From positions 296,161 through 360,160 of the forward strand of contig NZ_CAKMSR010000001.1 in assembly GCF_928381705.1 (NCBI RefSeq): a stretch of 64,000 bases of DNA, written 5' to 3'. Each line of letters begins with the position of its first letter. Within the stretch, counting starts at the first letter, position 1. Of the stretch, positions 1 to 8,806 are shown one piece after another. A program made the translations under genes and the position numbers. This DNA is from Rothia nasimurium. GTDB lineage: Bacteria > Actinomycetota > Actinomycetes > Actinomycetales > Micrococcaceae. The notes below the pieces were generated by a model. The model was not told the origin of the DNA. It worked only from the letters and a program-made list of their open reading frames with translations, and ran no database searches.

Positions 1-911
1 TTCATGCCCTTCATCTCTTCTTCGGTGATCTTGGTGTAATCGCCCTTGAAGGTGCTGCCGTCAGCGTTGACGGCGTAGCCCGCTGCGGTACCTGCAACGT
101 GGGTACCGTGCCCTGCAAAGCGGCAGTCAAGCGGGTTATTATCAGGCTGAGGCAAGGCATCAGCAGCGTCGCTAGCTGAGTCGTAGTTGTCGCCGGCAAG
201 GTCATAGCCACCGAGGTACTTTTCGGGGTCGTATAGGCCAGAGTCAGCGGCCGGCATATCGGTCATCTTGGAAGCCTTTTCGTAGGCTTCAGCGGTACCT
301 GGGCCACCGAACTGGGTGTGGGTGTAGTCAACACCGGTGTCAATAATAGCGATCTTGACGCCCTTACCGGTGTAGCCGGTCTGCTGCCAGCTGGTGATGG
401 CTTGGGTATCAATGACGGTGCCGGTATTGGACGGAGTCTTCGACACGATGGGGGAAATCATGACAACATCGCTGCGAGAAGCCAGTTCACGAATCTTCTC
501 AGCGTCACCGCGAATTGCTACACCGCGGACGGAATTATGAGCGGTATAGAGGACGCTTGCGCCAGTTTCAGCAGCCACTGCTCGCCCCTGACGCTCAACG
601 GCCGCAGCAATGGCCTGAACTTCTGCCTGGGCATCGACAGGAGCCTGCTTACCTTGCAGGACGGCGGCGGGCTGGGTGCTCTCATAGGCACCTTTGCCCT
701 TGAACTGGACAAATACGCTAACGGTACCCTCAGCCGCTTTCATGGAAGGAGTGAGCACCTGTTCGTTCATGGTCTGAGTAGCACTTTGGAACAGGTCAGC
801 ATCGGTCAGAGAGTTAGCCGCAGGCAGGCCCATAGAGAGAACCATACCGAGGCCAAGCAGGGAGGCCGCACCGCTGCGGGCTACCTTCTTGGGTGTGTAT
901 TTTTTCGTCAT
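1..911 (-). CDS. S8 subtilisin-like serine peptidase, N-terminal part (runs off window)
   Basis: Secreted subtilase precursor; 303 codons are visible and the gene continues past base 1. The ATG at 911 follows an AAGGA ribosome site. Residues 1-34 form a signal peptide (KK/R-rich start, hydrophobic core 14-30). Residues about 60-155 look like an inhibitor-I9 propeptide. The catalytic domain opens near residue 180 with the Asp motif IDTGVD (D191) and the His motif GHGTHVAGT (H268). The catalytic Ser and the oxyanion Asn lie outside the window. The segment between Asp and His is long, as in PA-insert or cell-envelope subtilases. It probably degrades extracellular protein or processes surface proteins. 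It stands alone and diverges from the phosphate genes to its right. Confidence 0.93.
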   Translation of the reverse strand, partial: MTKKYTPKKVARSGAASLLGLGMVLSMGLPAANSLTDADLFQSATQTMNEQVLTPSMKAAEGTVSVFVQFKGKGAYESTQPAAVLQGKQAPVDAQAEVQAIAAAVERQGRAVAAETGASVLYTAHNSVRGVAIRGDAEKIRELASRSDVVMISPIVSKTPSNTGTVIDTQAITSWQQTGYTGKGVKIAIIDTGVDYTHTQFGGPGTAEAYEKASKMTDMPAADSGLYDPEKYLGGYDLAGDNYDSASDAADALPQPDNNPLDCRFAGHGTHVAGTAAGYAVNADGSTFKGDYTKITEEEMKGM

Positions 912-946
912 GGAAGGATTTCCTTTATCCAAGTGATCCGTTGTGG

Positions 947-976
947 TGTATACCGCTAAATTTACGAGTGCTTCAA
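947..976 (-). promoter_or_regulatory. candidate sigma70-type promoter of the subtilase gene
   Basis: On the minus strand TTGAAG (976-971) and TATACA (952-947) are 18 nt apart, about 35 nt upstream of the subtilase start codon. The assignment is by eye only. Confidence 0.35.
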
Positions 977-1113
977 CCATGACTCACATCACAACTGCTG
1001 GTCAATACCCAACCCGGATTTTGCTCGAAATTTTTATATAACTTGTCACAATATGAGATATCCATCCATGTCAACTCAAAGTCTCTTCAAGGAAACCATT
1101 TTCATACCCAGGG

Positions 1114-1142
1114 TTGACATCCCACTCCAACAGGAGAATGAT
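1114..1142 (+). promoter_or_regulatory. sigma70-type promoter ahead of a folded leader
   Basis: A perfect -35 TTGACA (1114-1119) is followed after 17 nt by AATGAT (1137-1142). The predicted transcription start (about 1149-1150) is immediately before the first base of the long stem at 1152, so the transcript would begin with the folded element. Confidence 0.5.
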
Positions 1143-1151
1143 GGATACCAA

Positions 1152-1241
1152 GATGTCAGGCTGCTAATAGGTAGCCCCGGGCTCCAAATCTTTAGCCGCT
1201 TCGAGCGGCCTTCCGCCGAGAGGCGCTCCCAGCCTGACATC
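1152..1241 (+). ncRNA. candidate structured RNA (leader or small RNA), multi-helix junction
   Basis: The segment is closed by a perfect 12-bp stem, GATGTCAGGCTG (1152-1163) with CAGCCTGACATC (1230-1241). Inside it three more hairpins can be drawn: one around AGCC-CCG-GGCT, CCGCT-TCG-AGCGG, and CGCC-GAGA-GGCG with a GNRA-type loop. That is a four-way junction of about 90 nt. It lies directly after a good promoter, is followed 21 nt later by a terminator-like hairpin, and precedes the PhoU-like/Pit genes. I do not recognise it as a known riboswitch class. It could be a cis leader of the phosphate operon or a free-standing RNA of about 150 nt. Confidence 0.45.
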
Positions 1242-1262
1242 GCTAAACTTCATACCGCAGTT

Positions 1263-1307
1263 GCCGGGCTCCGCCTCCCTTTCCACGAGGCAGGCAGCCC
1301 GGCTTTT
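1263..1307 (+). terminator. terminator-like hairpin before the DUF47-pit genes
   Basis: The arms GCCGGGCT (1263-1270) and AGCCCGGC (1296-1303) pair perfectly, an inner GCCTC/GAGGC pair extends the stem, and TTTT follows at 1304-1307. It would end transcripts from the promoter at 1114 unless an alternative fold forms. Confidence 0.5.
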
Positions 1308-1407
1308 GCGTCCGCCCGCATTACAGGCGAGCGCCACCCCGTTAACCTTGGCGCGGTACCATAAGCTCAGCACCTGCCCACCCGCCCACACCCAGGAGAG
1401 CTGGCCC

Positions 1408-2025
1408 ATGCTCCAACGCATGTTCCCCCAAGAAAACACCTCGCTGACCGCCCTCGCCGCGCTCTCAGAACAGGTCACCGGAGCAGCTGCCCTGCTCTCA
1501 GAAATGGTGGGCTCCCCCGAAGACCGCTACCCGGAACTTCTGGAACGCACCCTCACCCACGAGGCCGCAACCCTCGACATGCTGCACACCACCATGACCG
1601 CTGTGCGCAGCTCCTTCTCAACCCCTATTCCCCGCGAAGACATCTACACCCTGGCTGTCTCACTCAACAATGTCGTTGAGAAGCTGACCTCAGCCGCCAA
1701 CATTCTGCACCTCTACCACATCGTGCGGTTCTCCCCCAAGGCAGCGACCCTGCTCGACCTCATCCAGCGCCAGGCTGTACTCACCACCGAAATCATCCCC
1801 AAACTCAGCACCCTACGCGACCTGGACGACTACTGGATTACTATGCTCCGCATCGCCAAGCAGGCCGTACGCATAGCTGAAGAATACGACGCCGACATTC
1901 AGGACCGCTACAAGCAGACCCGCTACCTGCAAACCACCCAGTTCGTGCGTAAGCTCATCGAAGCATCCGAAGCTATGCGTACCGTTGCCACCGAAATCGG
2001 CCGCATTATCGTGCAGGAATCCTAG
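1408..2025 (+). CDS. DUF47/PhoU-like phosphate transport regulator
   Basis: A 205-residue all-helical protein of the DUF47 (PhoU-like) family, usually encoded with Pit permeases and thought to modulate low-affinity phosphate uptake. Helical repeats run through the whole chain, with acidic pairs such as EDRYPE and EEYDADIQDR that in PhoU-like proteins bind metal clusters. The ATG at 1408 is chosen because CAGGAGAG lies 8-10 nt upstream and family members start near this point; in-frame codons further upstream encode no family sequence. Its stop codon shares one base with the GTG of the next gene (TAGTG), so the two are translationally coupled. Confidence 0.85.
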   Translation: MLQRMFPQENTSLTALAALSEQVTGAAALLSEMVGSPEDRYPELLERTLTHEAATLDMLHTTMTAVRSSFSTPIPREDIYTLAVSLNNVVEKLTSAANILHLYHIVRFSPKAATLLDLIQRQAVLTTEIIPKLSTLRDLDDYWITMLRIAKQAVRIAEEYDADIQDRYKQTRYLQTTQFVRKLIEASEAMRTVATEIGRIIVQES

Positions 2026-3035
2026 TGACGCTCGCCCTCTTCACCCTCGGCTGCCTAGCACTGATTGCCTTTACCTTCGTCACCGGCTTTCGAGACGCCC
2101 CCAACGCCACCGCCATACCCGTGAAAACCAGGGCCCTCACCCCCAAAATCGCCCTACGAACCAGCGCCCTCTTCAACGCCGTCGGCATGGCCATGACCGG
2201 CATCATGCTAGGCTCAGTCACCACCCACTGGCTGACCGTCCCCCACAACAACACTGGTCTGGGGCTGGTACTCACCGCCCTCATCTCAGCGGTAGCCTGG
2301 GGCATTATCACCTGGTGGTTCCGCATCCCGTCCTCATCTACCCACGCCCTCATCGGGGGGCTTGCGGGCGCTGCCTGGGCCGCACGCTCAACCGATCTAG
2401 GCAGTTTCAGCCCCTTCTCTGAGCCCCTTGCCACCTTCCTCTTCGTACCCCTCGTGCTGGCCCCCATCGTCCTCTTCGTTCTGGCCTGGGCGGCAGTTTT
2501 CCCCTTCTACGGTCTGCTCCAACGCTCCTACCCCTCCACCGTCAACCGCTTCTCCCGCAGCGTGCTGTCCCTCGCCAACTCGCTGATCTCCCTGATTCAC
2601 GGAATTCAAACCGGCCAACGCGCTGTCGTCATCTACGCCGTCTTGTTGCTCTCCGCCGGACTCGAAGTTCACCCCACCACCTACATCATCTCCGCCCTCT
2701 TCCTTGCTATGGTGCTGGGCTTCGGCACCGCCCGGGGCAGCTCTCGCATCGGCTACACCTTCGCCCACCAAATGGTTAAAGTTGACCCCTTCCGCGGGGC
2801 AGTAGCCCAAAGCTCAACAGCCCTGGCCTTGGTATTTCTCCAGTTCTTCCTCAACACCCCGGTCTCGTCCTCCCACCTAGCGGCCTCCGCCGTCCTCGGC
2901 TCAGGAGTCAACCAGCGCTTCGCCGCGGTACGCCACAAAATCGTGCTCCGCATCATCCTCACCTGGTTTATCACCATGCCAGCCTGTTTTCTGCTCGCCG
3001 CTATTCTCTTCCTGGCACTCTCCCCCCTGCTGTAG
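2025..3035 (+). CDS. pit: Pit-family inorganic phosphate permease
   Basis: Low-affinity, proton-driven phosphate transporter of the inner membrane (PF01384), 336 residues, shorter than E. coli PitA. Hydrophobic segments occupy most of the chain (about 10 membrane helices). The duplicated family signatures are visible: FRDAPNATA near residue 23 and PSSSTHALIGG near 103 in the first half, and PVSSSHLAASAVLG near 280 in the second half. The GTG start overlaps the stop of the DUF47 gene by one base, the usual pairing for this transporter. With pstSCAB at 5.8-9.9 kb the window holds both a low- and a high-affinity phosphate uptake system. No PHO-box-like repeat was seen in front of this pair. Confidence 0.9.
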   Translation: MTLALFTLGCLALIAFTFVTGFRDAPNATAIPVKTRALTPKIALRTSALFNAVGMAMTGIMLGSVTTHWLTVPHNNTGLGLVLTALISAVAWGIITWWFRIPSSSTHALIGGLAGAAWAARSTDLGSFSPFSEPLATFLFVPLVLAPIVLFVLAWAAVFPFYGLLQRSYPSTVNRFSRSVLSLANSLISLIHGIQTGQRAVVIYAVLLLSAGLEVHPTTYIISALFLAMVLGFGTARGSSRIGYTFAHQMVKVDPFRGAVAQSSTALALVFLQFFLNTPVSSSHLAASAVLGSGVNQRFAAVRHKIVLRIILTWFITMPACFLLAAILFLALSPLL

Positions 3036-3129
3036 CGCTCCTACCTGCTCCGGCGCGCTCTCGGCAAGAAAGCCACCTCTTCGATATATTGGGGACTAAG
3101 ACTACGCACCGTCCACGTGAAAGAGCAGC

Positions 3130-4107
3130 ATGCCTACAGTTTCAATCATTGTTCGCACAAAAGACCGCTCCATCTTCCTCCAGCGAGCCCTAGCTAACAT
3201 CGCGGAACAAACATTTACCGATTATGTTGTTGCGGTAGTGAATGACGGTGGCAACCAACAAACCGTAGAGCGCGTCATAGCCCAAGAACCCCGTATCAAA
3301 GAGCTGCTGACTATTCACAATGAAGAGTCACGAGGCATGGAGGCCGCCTCAAACCAAGGCATTCAAGCTACACAGTCCACTTATATCGCCATCCATGATG
3401 ACGATGACCTATGGGAACCCACCTTCCTCGAAACAACCGTTCACCGCCTCGAAGAAACCGGGGAAAACATGGTAACGGTACGCACTGACGAATACTTTGA
3501 ACGCATTACCGACAACGGAACATTCGAGTTCATCGACTCACGCCCTTTCTGGGCAATTCTTAAGGACATCACAGTTCAAGATTTGACCCGTATCAACCGC
3601 GCAGTTCCTATCTCAATCCTGCACCGCCGGTCCCTCCACGATGAACTTGGTTTCTATAATGAGAACCTACCCGTGGTAGGCGACTGGGAATTCAATCTAC
3701 GCGTCGCGGCCCGATACCCCATTCTGTTTATCGACGAGCTGCTTGCTCACTGGTCGCAACGCCCTGACCAGACAGAAGGTGCACTCGCTAATAGCGTTCA
3801 TGCGGGCAAAGTTCTGCACGGAATCTACGACGGGCGTGTGCGGGCGCAAGCTATTCGTGATGATTTAGCAAACAACGGCCACCTCGGTTCCTACCTCTAC
3901 CAGGCTCATCTCGCAAACCAGGTTGATGGCAGCGTGGGGCATAACATCGACCTCACCCACCGTGTTCTTGACGAGCTGAGGACGATTAGTGTCAAACTAG
4001 ACCGTATAGAAGAAACCACTCGCACCACCTCAGAGCGGCTCGAACGCATCGAGCGGGCGTTGTCTCTCAAGTCTCGCCTCACACGCTTTGTGAAAGGAAA
4101 CCGCTAA
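3130..4107 (+). CDS. family 2 glycosyltransferase with C-terminal coiled coil
   Basis: Cytosolic GT-A fold glycosyltransferase (GT2), 325 residues. The N-terminus PTVSIIVRTKDR is the canonical nucleotide-sugar binding strand, and IHDDDDLW near residue 94 carries the DxD metal-binding motif. A later VGDWEFNLRVA segment matches the acceptor-site region (E/DxD type). Residues about 280-320 form a heptad coiled coil (LDRIEETTRTTSERLERIE). Donor and acceptor sugars cannot be told from sequence. Two bases separate it from the pyruvyl transferase gene, so the two are an operon, probably decorating or extending a cell-wall polysaccharide. Base composition is a little less GC-rich than the flanking genes. 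Confidence 0.85.
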   Translation: MPTVSIIVRTKDRSIFLQRALANIAEQTFTDYVVAVVNDGGNQQTVERVIAQEPRIKELLTIHNEESRGMEAASNQGIQATQSTYIAIHDDDDLWEPTFLETTVHRLEETGENMVTVRTDEYFERITDNGTFEFIDSRPFWAILKDITVQDLTRINRAVPISILHRRSLHDELGFYNENLPVVGDWEFNLRVAARYPILFIDELLAHWSQRPDQTEGALANSVHAGKVLHGIYDGRVRAQAIRDDLANNGHLGSYLYQAHLANQVDGSVGHNIDLTHRVLDELRTISVKLDRIEETTRTTSERLERIERALSLKSRLTRFVKGNR

Positions 4108-4109
4108 TC

Positions 4110-5594
4110 ATGCCTCGCATTCTTGTGCTCGCAGACCTAGGGCAGTCTGTGTACCACGTTGGCGACGAAGCTATGGGCATCGCAACCGCCGCTGAGCTCA
4201 CCCGCCGCGGCTACGAAGTCTATATCGCTACCCGCTCTGTTGAGCATTCCCAGGCCTACATTGGTTCCGCTACTGGCTACATTAAAACCCTCGAATTCCC
4301 CTGGCCGCCTGCAGAGCGCGAAATTTTTTTGGGCGACCTCAAGGCCTACCTCGCCGGTGACAGTGCCCGCCCTGAAATAGCTGATTTTGTGCGCCAGGTT
4401 GCCGATATGGACGGCATCGTGATCGCCGGTGGCGGTAATATGAACTCAACCTACGGTTGGCTCCTGTACGAGCGGGCAGCCTATGCACTCATCGCCCGTC
4501 AGCATGAGATTCCCCTGGTGATTTCTGGCCAGTCGGTGGGGCCGGTACTTACAGAGGCCGATGCCGATACCCTGCGTGACATGCTTTCTTCTGCCCAGCT
4601 TGTGGGTATGCGGGAAAAATCCTCCTATACCTGGGCTACCCAGCAGGGCGTTCAAGCCCACCTGATTGTGGATGACGCCACCTTCTACCAGCATCAGAAG
4701 CGCTCCCTACCGGGCCGTCCGGTCGTTGATCTGCCCGAACACTACATTTGCGCTACTTTCTCAGGTCTCGCCCCGGGGCAGGCTCGGGTTATCGGGCAGC
4801 TGCTTGACGATATGCACCGCGAATACGGTCTACGCACCGTCTTCCTACCCCATATGGGTGAGCCCCTCACCGATCAGGGAGATGTGGCGGTGCACGCTGA
4901 GATTGCCTCGCACATGTTCTCCAACCCTGTGCAGCTGCCCATGGTGCACACGGACGACGCCGTACAGGTTCACCGCGGTGCCTTCATCGCGGTATCTACC
5001 CGCTACCACCCCGGCGTCTTCTCCCTCTCAGCGGGTGTTCCCTTCGTGGCGCTACTGCCCGATGCCTTCACCGATATGCGGGTACGCGGCATGATGGAGC
5101 AGTACGGGGCTGAAAACTACGCCATTCCCCTGGCTCTGCTCAATTCTGATGCCCCGGCTGAAGCCCTGCACGAGGTCATTCAGCTGCGCAATGAACTCTC
5201 TGAAACCCTGCTGGCGCGAGCCGAGCAGCTGCGCGGTTTCTCCGCCAGCTGGTGGGACGCCGCCTCCCACGTCCTCCTGCACGGGGCAGGGCAGGCTGCC
5301 CCGGCCGTCCGCGAGCTGGGCAACACCCCCACCATCTTTACCGGCGAGTGGAACATAACCAATCTGCTAGTGCGCGACGATATCGCAGATATTTCACTGG
5401 CTGCTGCCCGTGCCAGCGCAGAAACCGACCGGGCCCTCTCATGGGACTACCAGCGTCTACTCCAGCGCGACCGGGCCCAGGCTCGTGCCGATGAGCTAGA
5501 GCGTCGTAACGCCGAGCTGGCTGACTCCCTCATCGAAGCCGAAGAAAACGCTACCCTGCGCGGCTGGATGCGCCGCAAGATGCGCGGCGAGTAA
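4110..5594 (+). CDS. polysaccharide pyruvyl transferase family protein with C-terminal coiled coil
   Basis: A 494-residue member of the PF04230 family (CsaB/WcaK-like), which transfers pyruvyl ketals from PEP to sugars of cell-wall glycans. GDEAM near residue 17 and IVIAGGGNMNS near 105 are the N-terminal fold signatures. STRYHPGVFSLSAGVPFVAL near 295 is the conserved histidine-containing C-lobe motif. The last 60-70 residues are charged and heptad-like (RDRAQARADELERRNAEL), as in the upstream GT2 protein, so the two may associate through coiled coils. Pyruvylation is inferred from the family; some members have other roles. Confidence 0.8.
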   Translation: MPRILVLADLGQSVYHVGDEAMGIATAAELTRRGYEVYIATRSVEHSQAYIGSATGYIKTLEFPWPPAEREIFLGDLKAYLAGDSARPEIADFVRQVADMDGIVIAGGGNMNSTYGWLLYERAAYALIARQHEIPLVISGQSVGPVLTEADADTLRDMLSSAQLVGMREKSSYTWATQQGVQAHLIVDDATFYQHQKRSLPGRPVVDLPEHYICATFSGLAPGQARVIGQLLDDMHREYGLRTVFLPHMGEPLTDQGDVAVHAEIASHMFSNPVQLPMVHTDDAVQVHRGAFIAVSTRYHPGVFSLSAGVPFVALLPDAFTDMRVRGMMEQYGAENYAIPLALLNSDAPAEALHEVIQLRNELSETLLARAEQLRGFSASWWDAASHVLLHGAGQAAPAVRELGNTPTIFTGEWNITNLLVRDDIADISLAAARASAETDRALSWDYQRLLQRDRAQARADELERRNAELADSLIEAEENATLRGWMRRKMRGE

Positions 5595-5664
5595 CCACGG
5601 CTGAACAGCTCGTTCTTCACCTGGCTACCGGTGACCCGACGGCGCTAAAAATACCGCAATTAAA

Positions 5665-5716
5665 GCCGCCCGACCCCGTCCTTTCCAGCAGCGAAAGGAG
5701 TTAGGGGCCGGGCGGC
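5665..5716. terminator. candidate bidirectional terminator between convergent operons
   Basis: GCCGCCCG at 5665 pairs with CGGGCGGC ending at 5716, and the stem continues imperfectly through the CCCC/GGGG and CCTTTC/GAAAGG tracts around a short loop. It lies between the convergent pyruvyl transferase and pstB genes. T-tracts are weak on both sides. Confidence 0.5.
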
Positions 5717-5817
5717 ACACACATTCCCATGGTGTTCCCTCATCCACACAGCTACGAGTGAGGGAAGTTTTGTTATACCCGCCACCAAGGGCGGGCCGCT
5801 AGCGCGAGGGGCTAGGC

Positions 5818-6597
5818 TTAGCCGAAGCGACCTGAGACGTAGTCTTCGGTGGCCTTCTGGCTGGGGTTGTTGAAGATTTCCTGGGTGGGGGCGTACTCGA
5901 TGAGCTTGCCGGGTTTGCCGGTGCCCGCAATGTTGAAGAAGGCGGTCTTGTCTGAGACGCGGGCTGCCTGCTGCATATTGTGGGTCACGATGACAACGGT
6001 GAAGTTTTCCTTGAGTTCGTTGATGAGGTCTTCAACGGCCAGGGTTGAGATGGGGTCGAGAGCGGAGCAGGGCTCGTCCATGAGGATCACATCGGGCTTG
6101 ACCGCGATGGAACGGGCGATGCACAGACGCTGCTGCTGGCCACCGGAGAGGCCAGAACCGGGCTTGTCGAGGCGGTCCTTGACCTCATTCCAGAGATTAG
6201 CGCCGCGCAAGGAGGATTCGACCAGCTCATCTGCGTCGGTCTTGGAGATCTTGCGGTTGTTGAGCTTCACACCCGCTAGCACGTTCTCGCGGATGGACAT
6301 GGTGGGGAAGGGGTTGGGGCGCTGGAAGACCATACCGATTTGGGAGCGGACGACCACGGGGTCAACGCCCTTGCCGTAGAGGTTTTCGCCGTCGAGCAGC
6401 ACTTTACCTTCAACACGGGCGCCGGGGATTACCTCGTGCATGCGGTTGAGGGTGCGCAGGAAGGTTGACTTGCCGCAACCTGAGGGACCAATGAAGGCGG
6501 TGACGGTGCGGGGTTCAATTTCCATGGAGATGTCTTCTACCGCGAGGAAGTCGCCGTAGTACACGTTCAGGTTTTCAACGTCGATGCGCTTTGACAT
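5818..6597 (-). CDS. pstB: phosphate ABC transporter ATP-binding protein PstB
   Basis: ATPase of the high-affinity Pst phosphate importer, 259 residues (typical length). Walker [10 protein letters not shown] is at 37-45, the Q-loop at QRPNPFP near 92, the signature LSGGQQQR at 150-157, and Walker B VILMDE at 170-175 is followed by the D-loop SALDP. It is the last gene of pstS-pstC-pstA-pstB, 60 bp after pstA, with GGAAA ahead of its ATG. No phoU follows; convergent polysaccharide genes lie beyond the terminator. The PhoU-like protein nearest to it is the DUF47 gene by pit. Confidence 0.97.
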   Translation of the reverse strand: MSKRIDVENLNVYYGDFLAVEDISMEIEPRTVTAFIGPSGCGKSTFLRTLNRMHEVIPGARVEGKVLLDGENLYGKGVDPVVVRSQIGMVFQRPNPFPTMSIRENVLAGVKLNNRKISKTDADELVESSLRGANLWNEVKDRLDKPGSGLSGGQQQRLCIARSIAVKPDVILMDEPCSALDPISTLAVEDLINELKENFTVVIVTHNMQQAARVSDKTAFFNIAGTGKPGKLIEYAPTQEIFNNPSQKATEDYVSGRFG

Positions 6598-6657
6598 GGA
6601 GTTTCCTTTTTCTAAAAGTCTTGGGGCCGGGTAAAGCTCATAGGCTTTTCGTGGGTC

Positions 6658-7755
6658 TTATCGGCCGGTCTTGGGGGCGAAGATCTTGGCGATAGTACGG
6701 GCAATAAGGTTCAGCACCATCACGATAATGATGAGGATGAGCGCGGCAGCCCAGGCGCGGGTCTCGGAGACAGAGGCGGCGGTGGGGCTGGTGGGCGTCA
6801 TGATCTGGTAGTAGATGTAGGTGGGCAGGGTCGCCATCCAGCCGCTGAAGGCGCTCCAGTTGATGGAGGTGACGAAACCTGCGGTCACCAGAATGGGGGC
6901 GGTTTCGCCGATGACGCGGGCGATAGCCAGGGTCACGCCCGATGCGATGCCCGAGATAGCGGTGGGGATAACGACCTTCATGATGGTGCGCCACTTACGG
7001 ACGCCCAGGGCGTAGGAGGCCTCGCGCAGTTCGTTGGGCACGATACGCAGCATTTCTTCGGCGTTACGCACCACGGTGGGGATCATGAGGACGGACAGGG
7101 CGACCGCAGCCACCAGGCCCATACGGTTCATGGGGTTACCTGATACCAGGGCGAAGAAGGAGGCCGCGAAGAGGCCCGCCACGATGGAGGGGATGCCGGT
7201 CATGACGTCCACGAAGAAGGTGATGGCTTTGGAGAGCCACTTGCCCTGGCCGTATTCCACCAGGTAGATAGCGGTGAGCAGGCCGATGGGTACCGAGATG
7301 ACGGTGGCCAGCAGGGTAATTTCGAGGGTACCGATGATGGCGTGATAGATACCGCCAAACACGGGGCCTTCGCCTGCAGCAGCGGCGTTATCGTGTACGC
7401 CGGTGACACCCTTCATAGAGGTGCTCAGGAAGTTACCTGACAGGCCGGGGATACCCTTGGCGAGTACGGTGTAGAGCACCGAGACCAGGGGGATGAGGGC
7501 CACCAGGAAGGTGCCGTAGACCAGGTAGCGGGCGAAGGCGTCCTGGCCCTTGCGCTTGCCCTCGAAGGAGGTGACGGCCAGGGGGCCGGCAATCACGAAG
7601 ATGATGCCTGCAAAGAGGGCGAAGGTTGCGATGGAGAAGCCGGTGAGGGCACTCGCGGCGGCGCCCAGAATCAGGGAGCCTGCGCCGACGGCCAGGGGGA
7701 GCCATTTGGGGGCCTGGCGGCTGGCGAAGCGGGATGAGGTGGTAGCTACAGACAT
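6658..7755 (-). CDS. pstA: phosphate ABC transporter permease PstA
   Basis: Membrane subunit of the Pst importer, 365 residues. Two hydrophobic helices in the first 65 residues extend the usual PstA core. The permease domain (about 135-350) carries the EAA-loop segment ELREASYALGVRKW, which contacts PstB. The ATG overlaps the pstC stop by one base (TAATG), showing translational coupling. Confidence 0.96.
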   Translation of the reverse strand: MSVATTSSRFASRQAPKWLPLAVGAGSLILGAAASALTGFSIATFALFAGIIFVIAGPLAVTSFEGKRKGQDAFARYLVYGTFLVALIPLVSVLYTVLAKGIPGLSGNFLSTSMKGVTGVHDNAAAAGEGPVFGGIYHAIIGTLEITLLATVISVPIGLLTAIYLVEYGQGKWLSKAITFFVDVMTGIPSIVAGLFAASFFALVSGNPMNRMGLVAAVALSVLMIPTVVRNAEEMLRIVPNELREASYALGVRKWRTIMKVVIPTAISGIASGVTLAIARVIGETAPILVTAGFVTSINWSAFSGWMATLPTYIYYQIMTPTSPTAASVSETRAWAAALILIIIVMVLNLIARTIAKIFAPKTGR

Positions 7756-8723
7756 TAGTTAGCTCCTGAGAAGTCCTTGTAGCGGGCCACGATCATGCGG
7801 GCCAGGATGTTGACGATGAGGGTGATGACGAAGAGCACCAGGCCGGCTGCAATCAGCTCAGACATGCGCAGGCCGTAGGCTTCGGGGAAGTTGAGGGCAA
7901 TTTCTGAGGCGAAGGTCTGGTTACCGGACTTGATGAGGGAGGCGGTGAGCGGGCCGGACGCCAGCACCAGGGTCACTGCCATGGTTTCGCCGAGGGCGCG
8001 CCCCAGGGCCAGCATAACGGAAGAGATGATACCGGTGCGGGCGAAGGGGAAGACGGTCATGCGAATCATTTCCCAGCGGGTTGCGCCCAGACCCAGAGCT
8101 GCCTCTTCCTGCAGGGTAGGGGTCTGGATGAAGATTTCGCGGCACATGGATGTGATAATCGGCAGAATCATAATGCCCAGCACGATGCCCGCAGTCAGAA
8201 TGGTTTTACCGGTTTGTGAGGCGGGGCCTTCGAAGATAGGGATAAAGCCCAGGTAAGTGGCGAGCCAGTCGTAGAAGGGCACAATCTTGGGTGCCAGTAC
8301 TGAGGCGCCCCAGGCGCCGAAGATGACGGAGGGGATCGCGGCCAGCAGGTCGATGACGTAGCCGATGCCCTTAGCCAGCTTGCGGGGGGCGTAGTGGGAG
8401 ATAAAGAGGGCTACGCCGATGCCGATGGGGGTTGCCAGAAGCAGGGCGATGGTCGAGGCAATCAGGGTGCCGATAGTCAGCGGGATAATGTACTGGATGA
8501 AACTGCCGCTGGTGAGGTCTGCTGAATCTGCGGTGAAAACCGGCATAGCCTGGGCGACCAGGAAGATAGCGACAGCTGCCAGAACTACGAGAATGAGGAC
8601 GCCGGCGCCGAGGGAGATACCCGAAAAAATCTTATCTGCTGCCGGGTTGCCGACCTGAGGCAGGTCCTTGGTTTTCGCGCGGGCGCTGCTGGTGCCCGGC
8701 TGCGGTGCTGCTGTGGTTGACAT
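7755..8723 (-). CDS. pstC: phosphate ABC transporter permease PstC
   Basis: Second membrane subunit of the Pst importer, 322 residues with about six helices. The EAA loop QEEAALGLGATRWEMIR (near 205-221) identifies the ATPase-coupling site, and VFPFARTGIISSVMLALGRA is characteristic of PstC. It lies 83 bp downstream of pstS and overlaps pstA by one base. Confidence 0.96.
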   Translation of the reverse strand: MSTTAAPQPGTSSARAKTKDLPQVGNPAADKIFSGISLGAGVLILVVLAAVAIFLVAQAMPVFTADSADLTSGSFIQYIIPLTIGTLIASTIALLLATPIGIGVALFISHYAPRKLAKGIGYVIDLLAAIPSVIFGAWGASVLAPKIVPFYDWLATYLGFIPIFEGPASQTGKTILTAGIVLGIMILPIITSMCREIFIQTPTLQEEAALGLGATRWEMIRMTVFPFARTGIISSVMLALGRALGETMAVTLVLASGPLTASLIKSGNQTFASEIALNFPEAYGLRMSELIAAGLVLFVITLIVNILARMIVARYKDFSGAN

Positions 8724-8806
8724 GGGAATGTGAAACCTTTGTCGTTTTGACGCGGTTCAAGGTGCGGCCGGGTGGGAGACCTGGCCGCACCTTGATGAAC
8801 GCGGTG

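Noticed and set aside
318..959. 213-codon plus-strand frame at the left edge
   Set aside because: It is antisense to the subtilase gene, whose signal peptide and Asp/His motifs are unmistakable; the antisense frame is a GC-codon artefact.
1053..1364. Open frame of 103 codons on the plus strand before the DUF47 gene
   Set aside because: It starts upstream of the better promoter, runs through the folded leader and terminator-like hairpin, has no ribosome site and no protein-like pattern.
5595..5817. phoU expected next to pstB
   Set aside because: Only a terminator-like hairpin is present; the convergent pyruvyl transferase gene occupies the other side, so phoU, if any, lies elsewhere.
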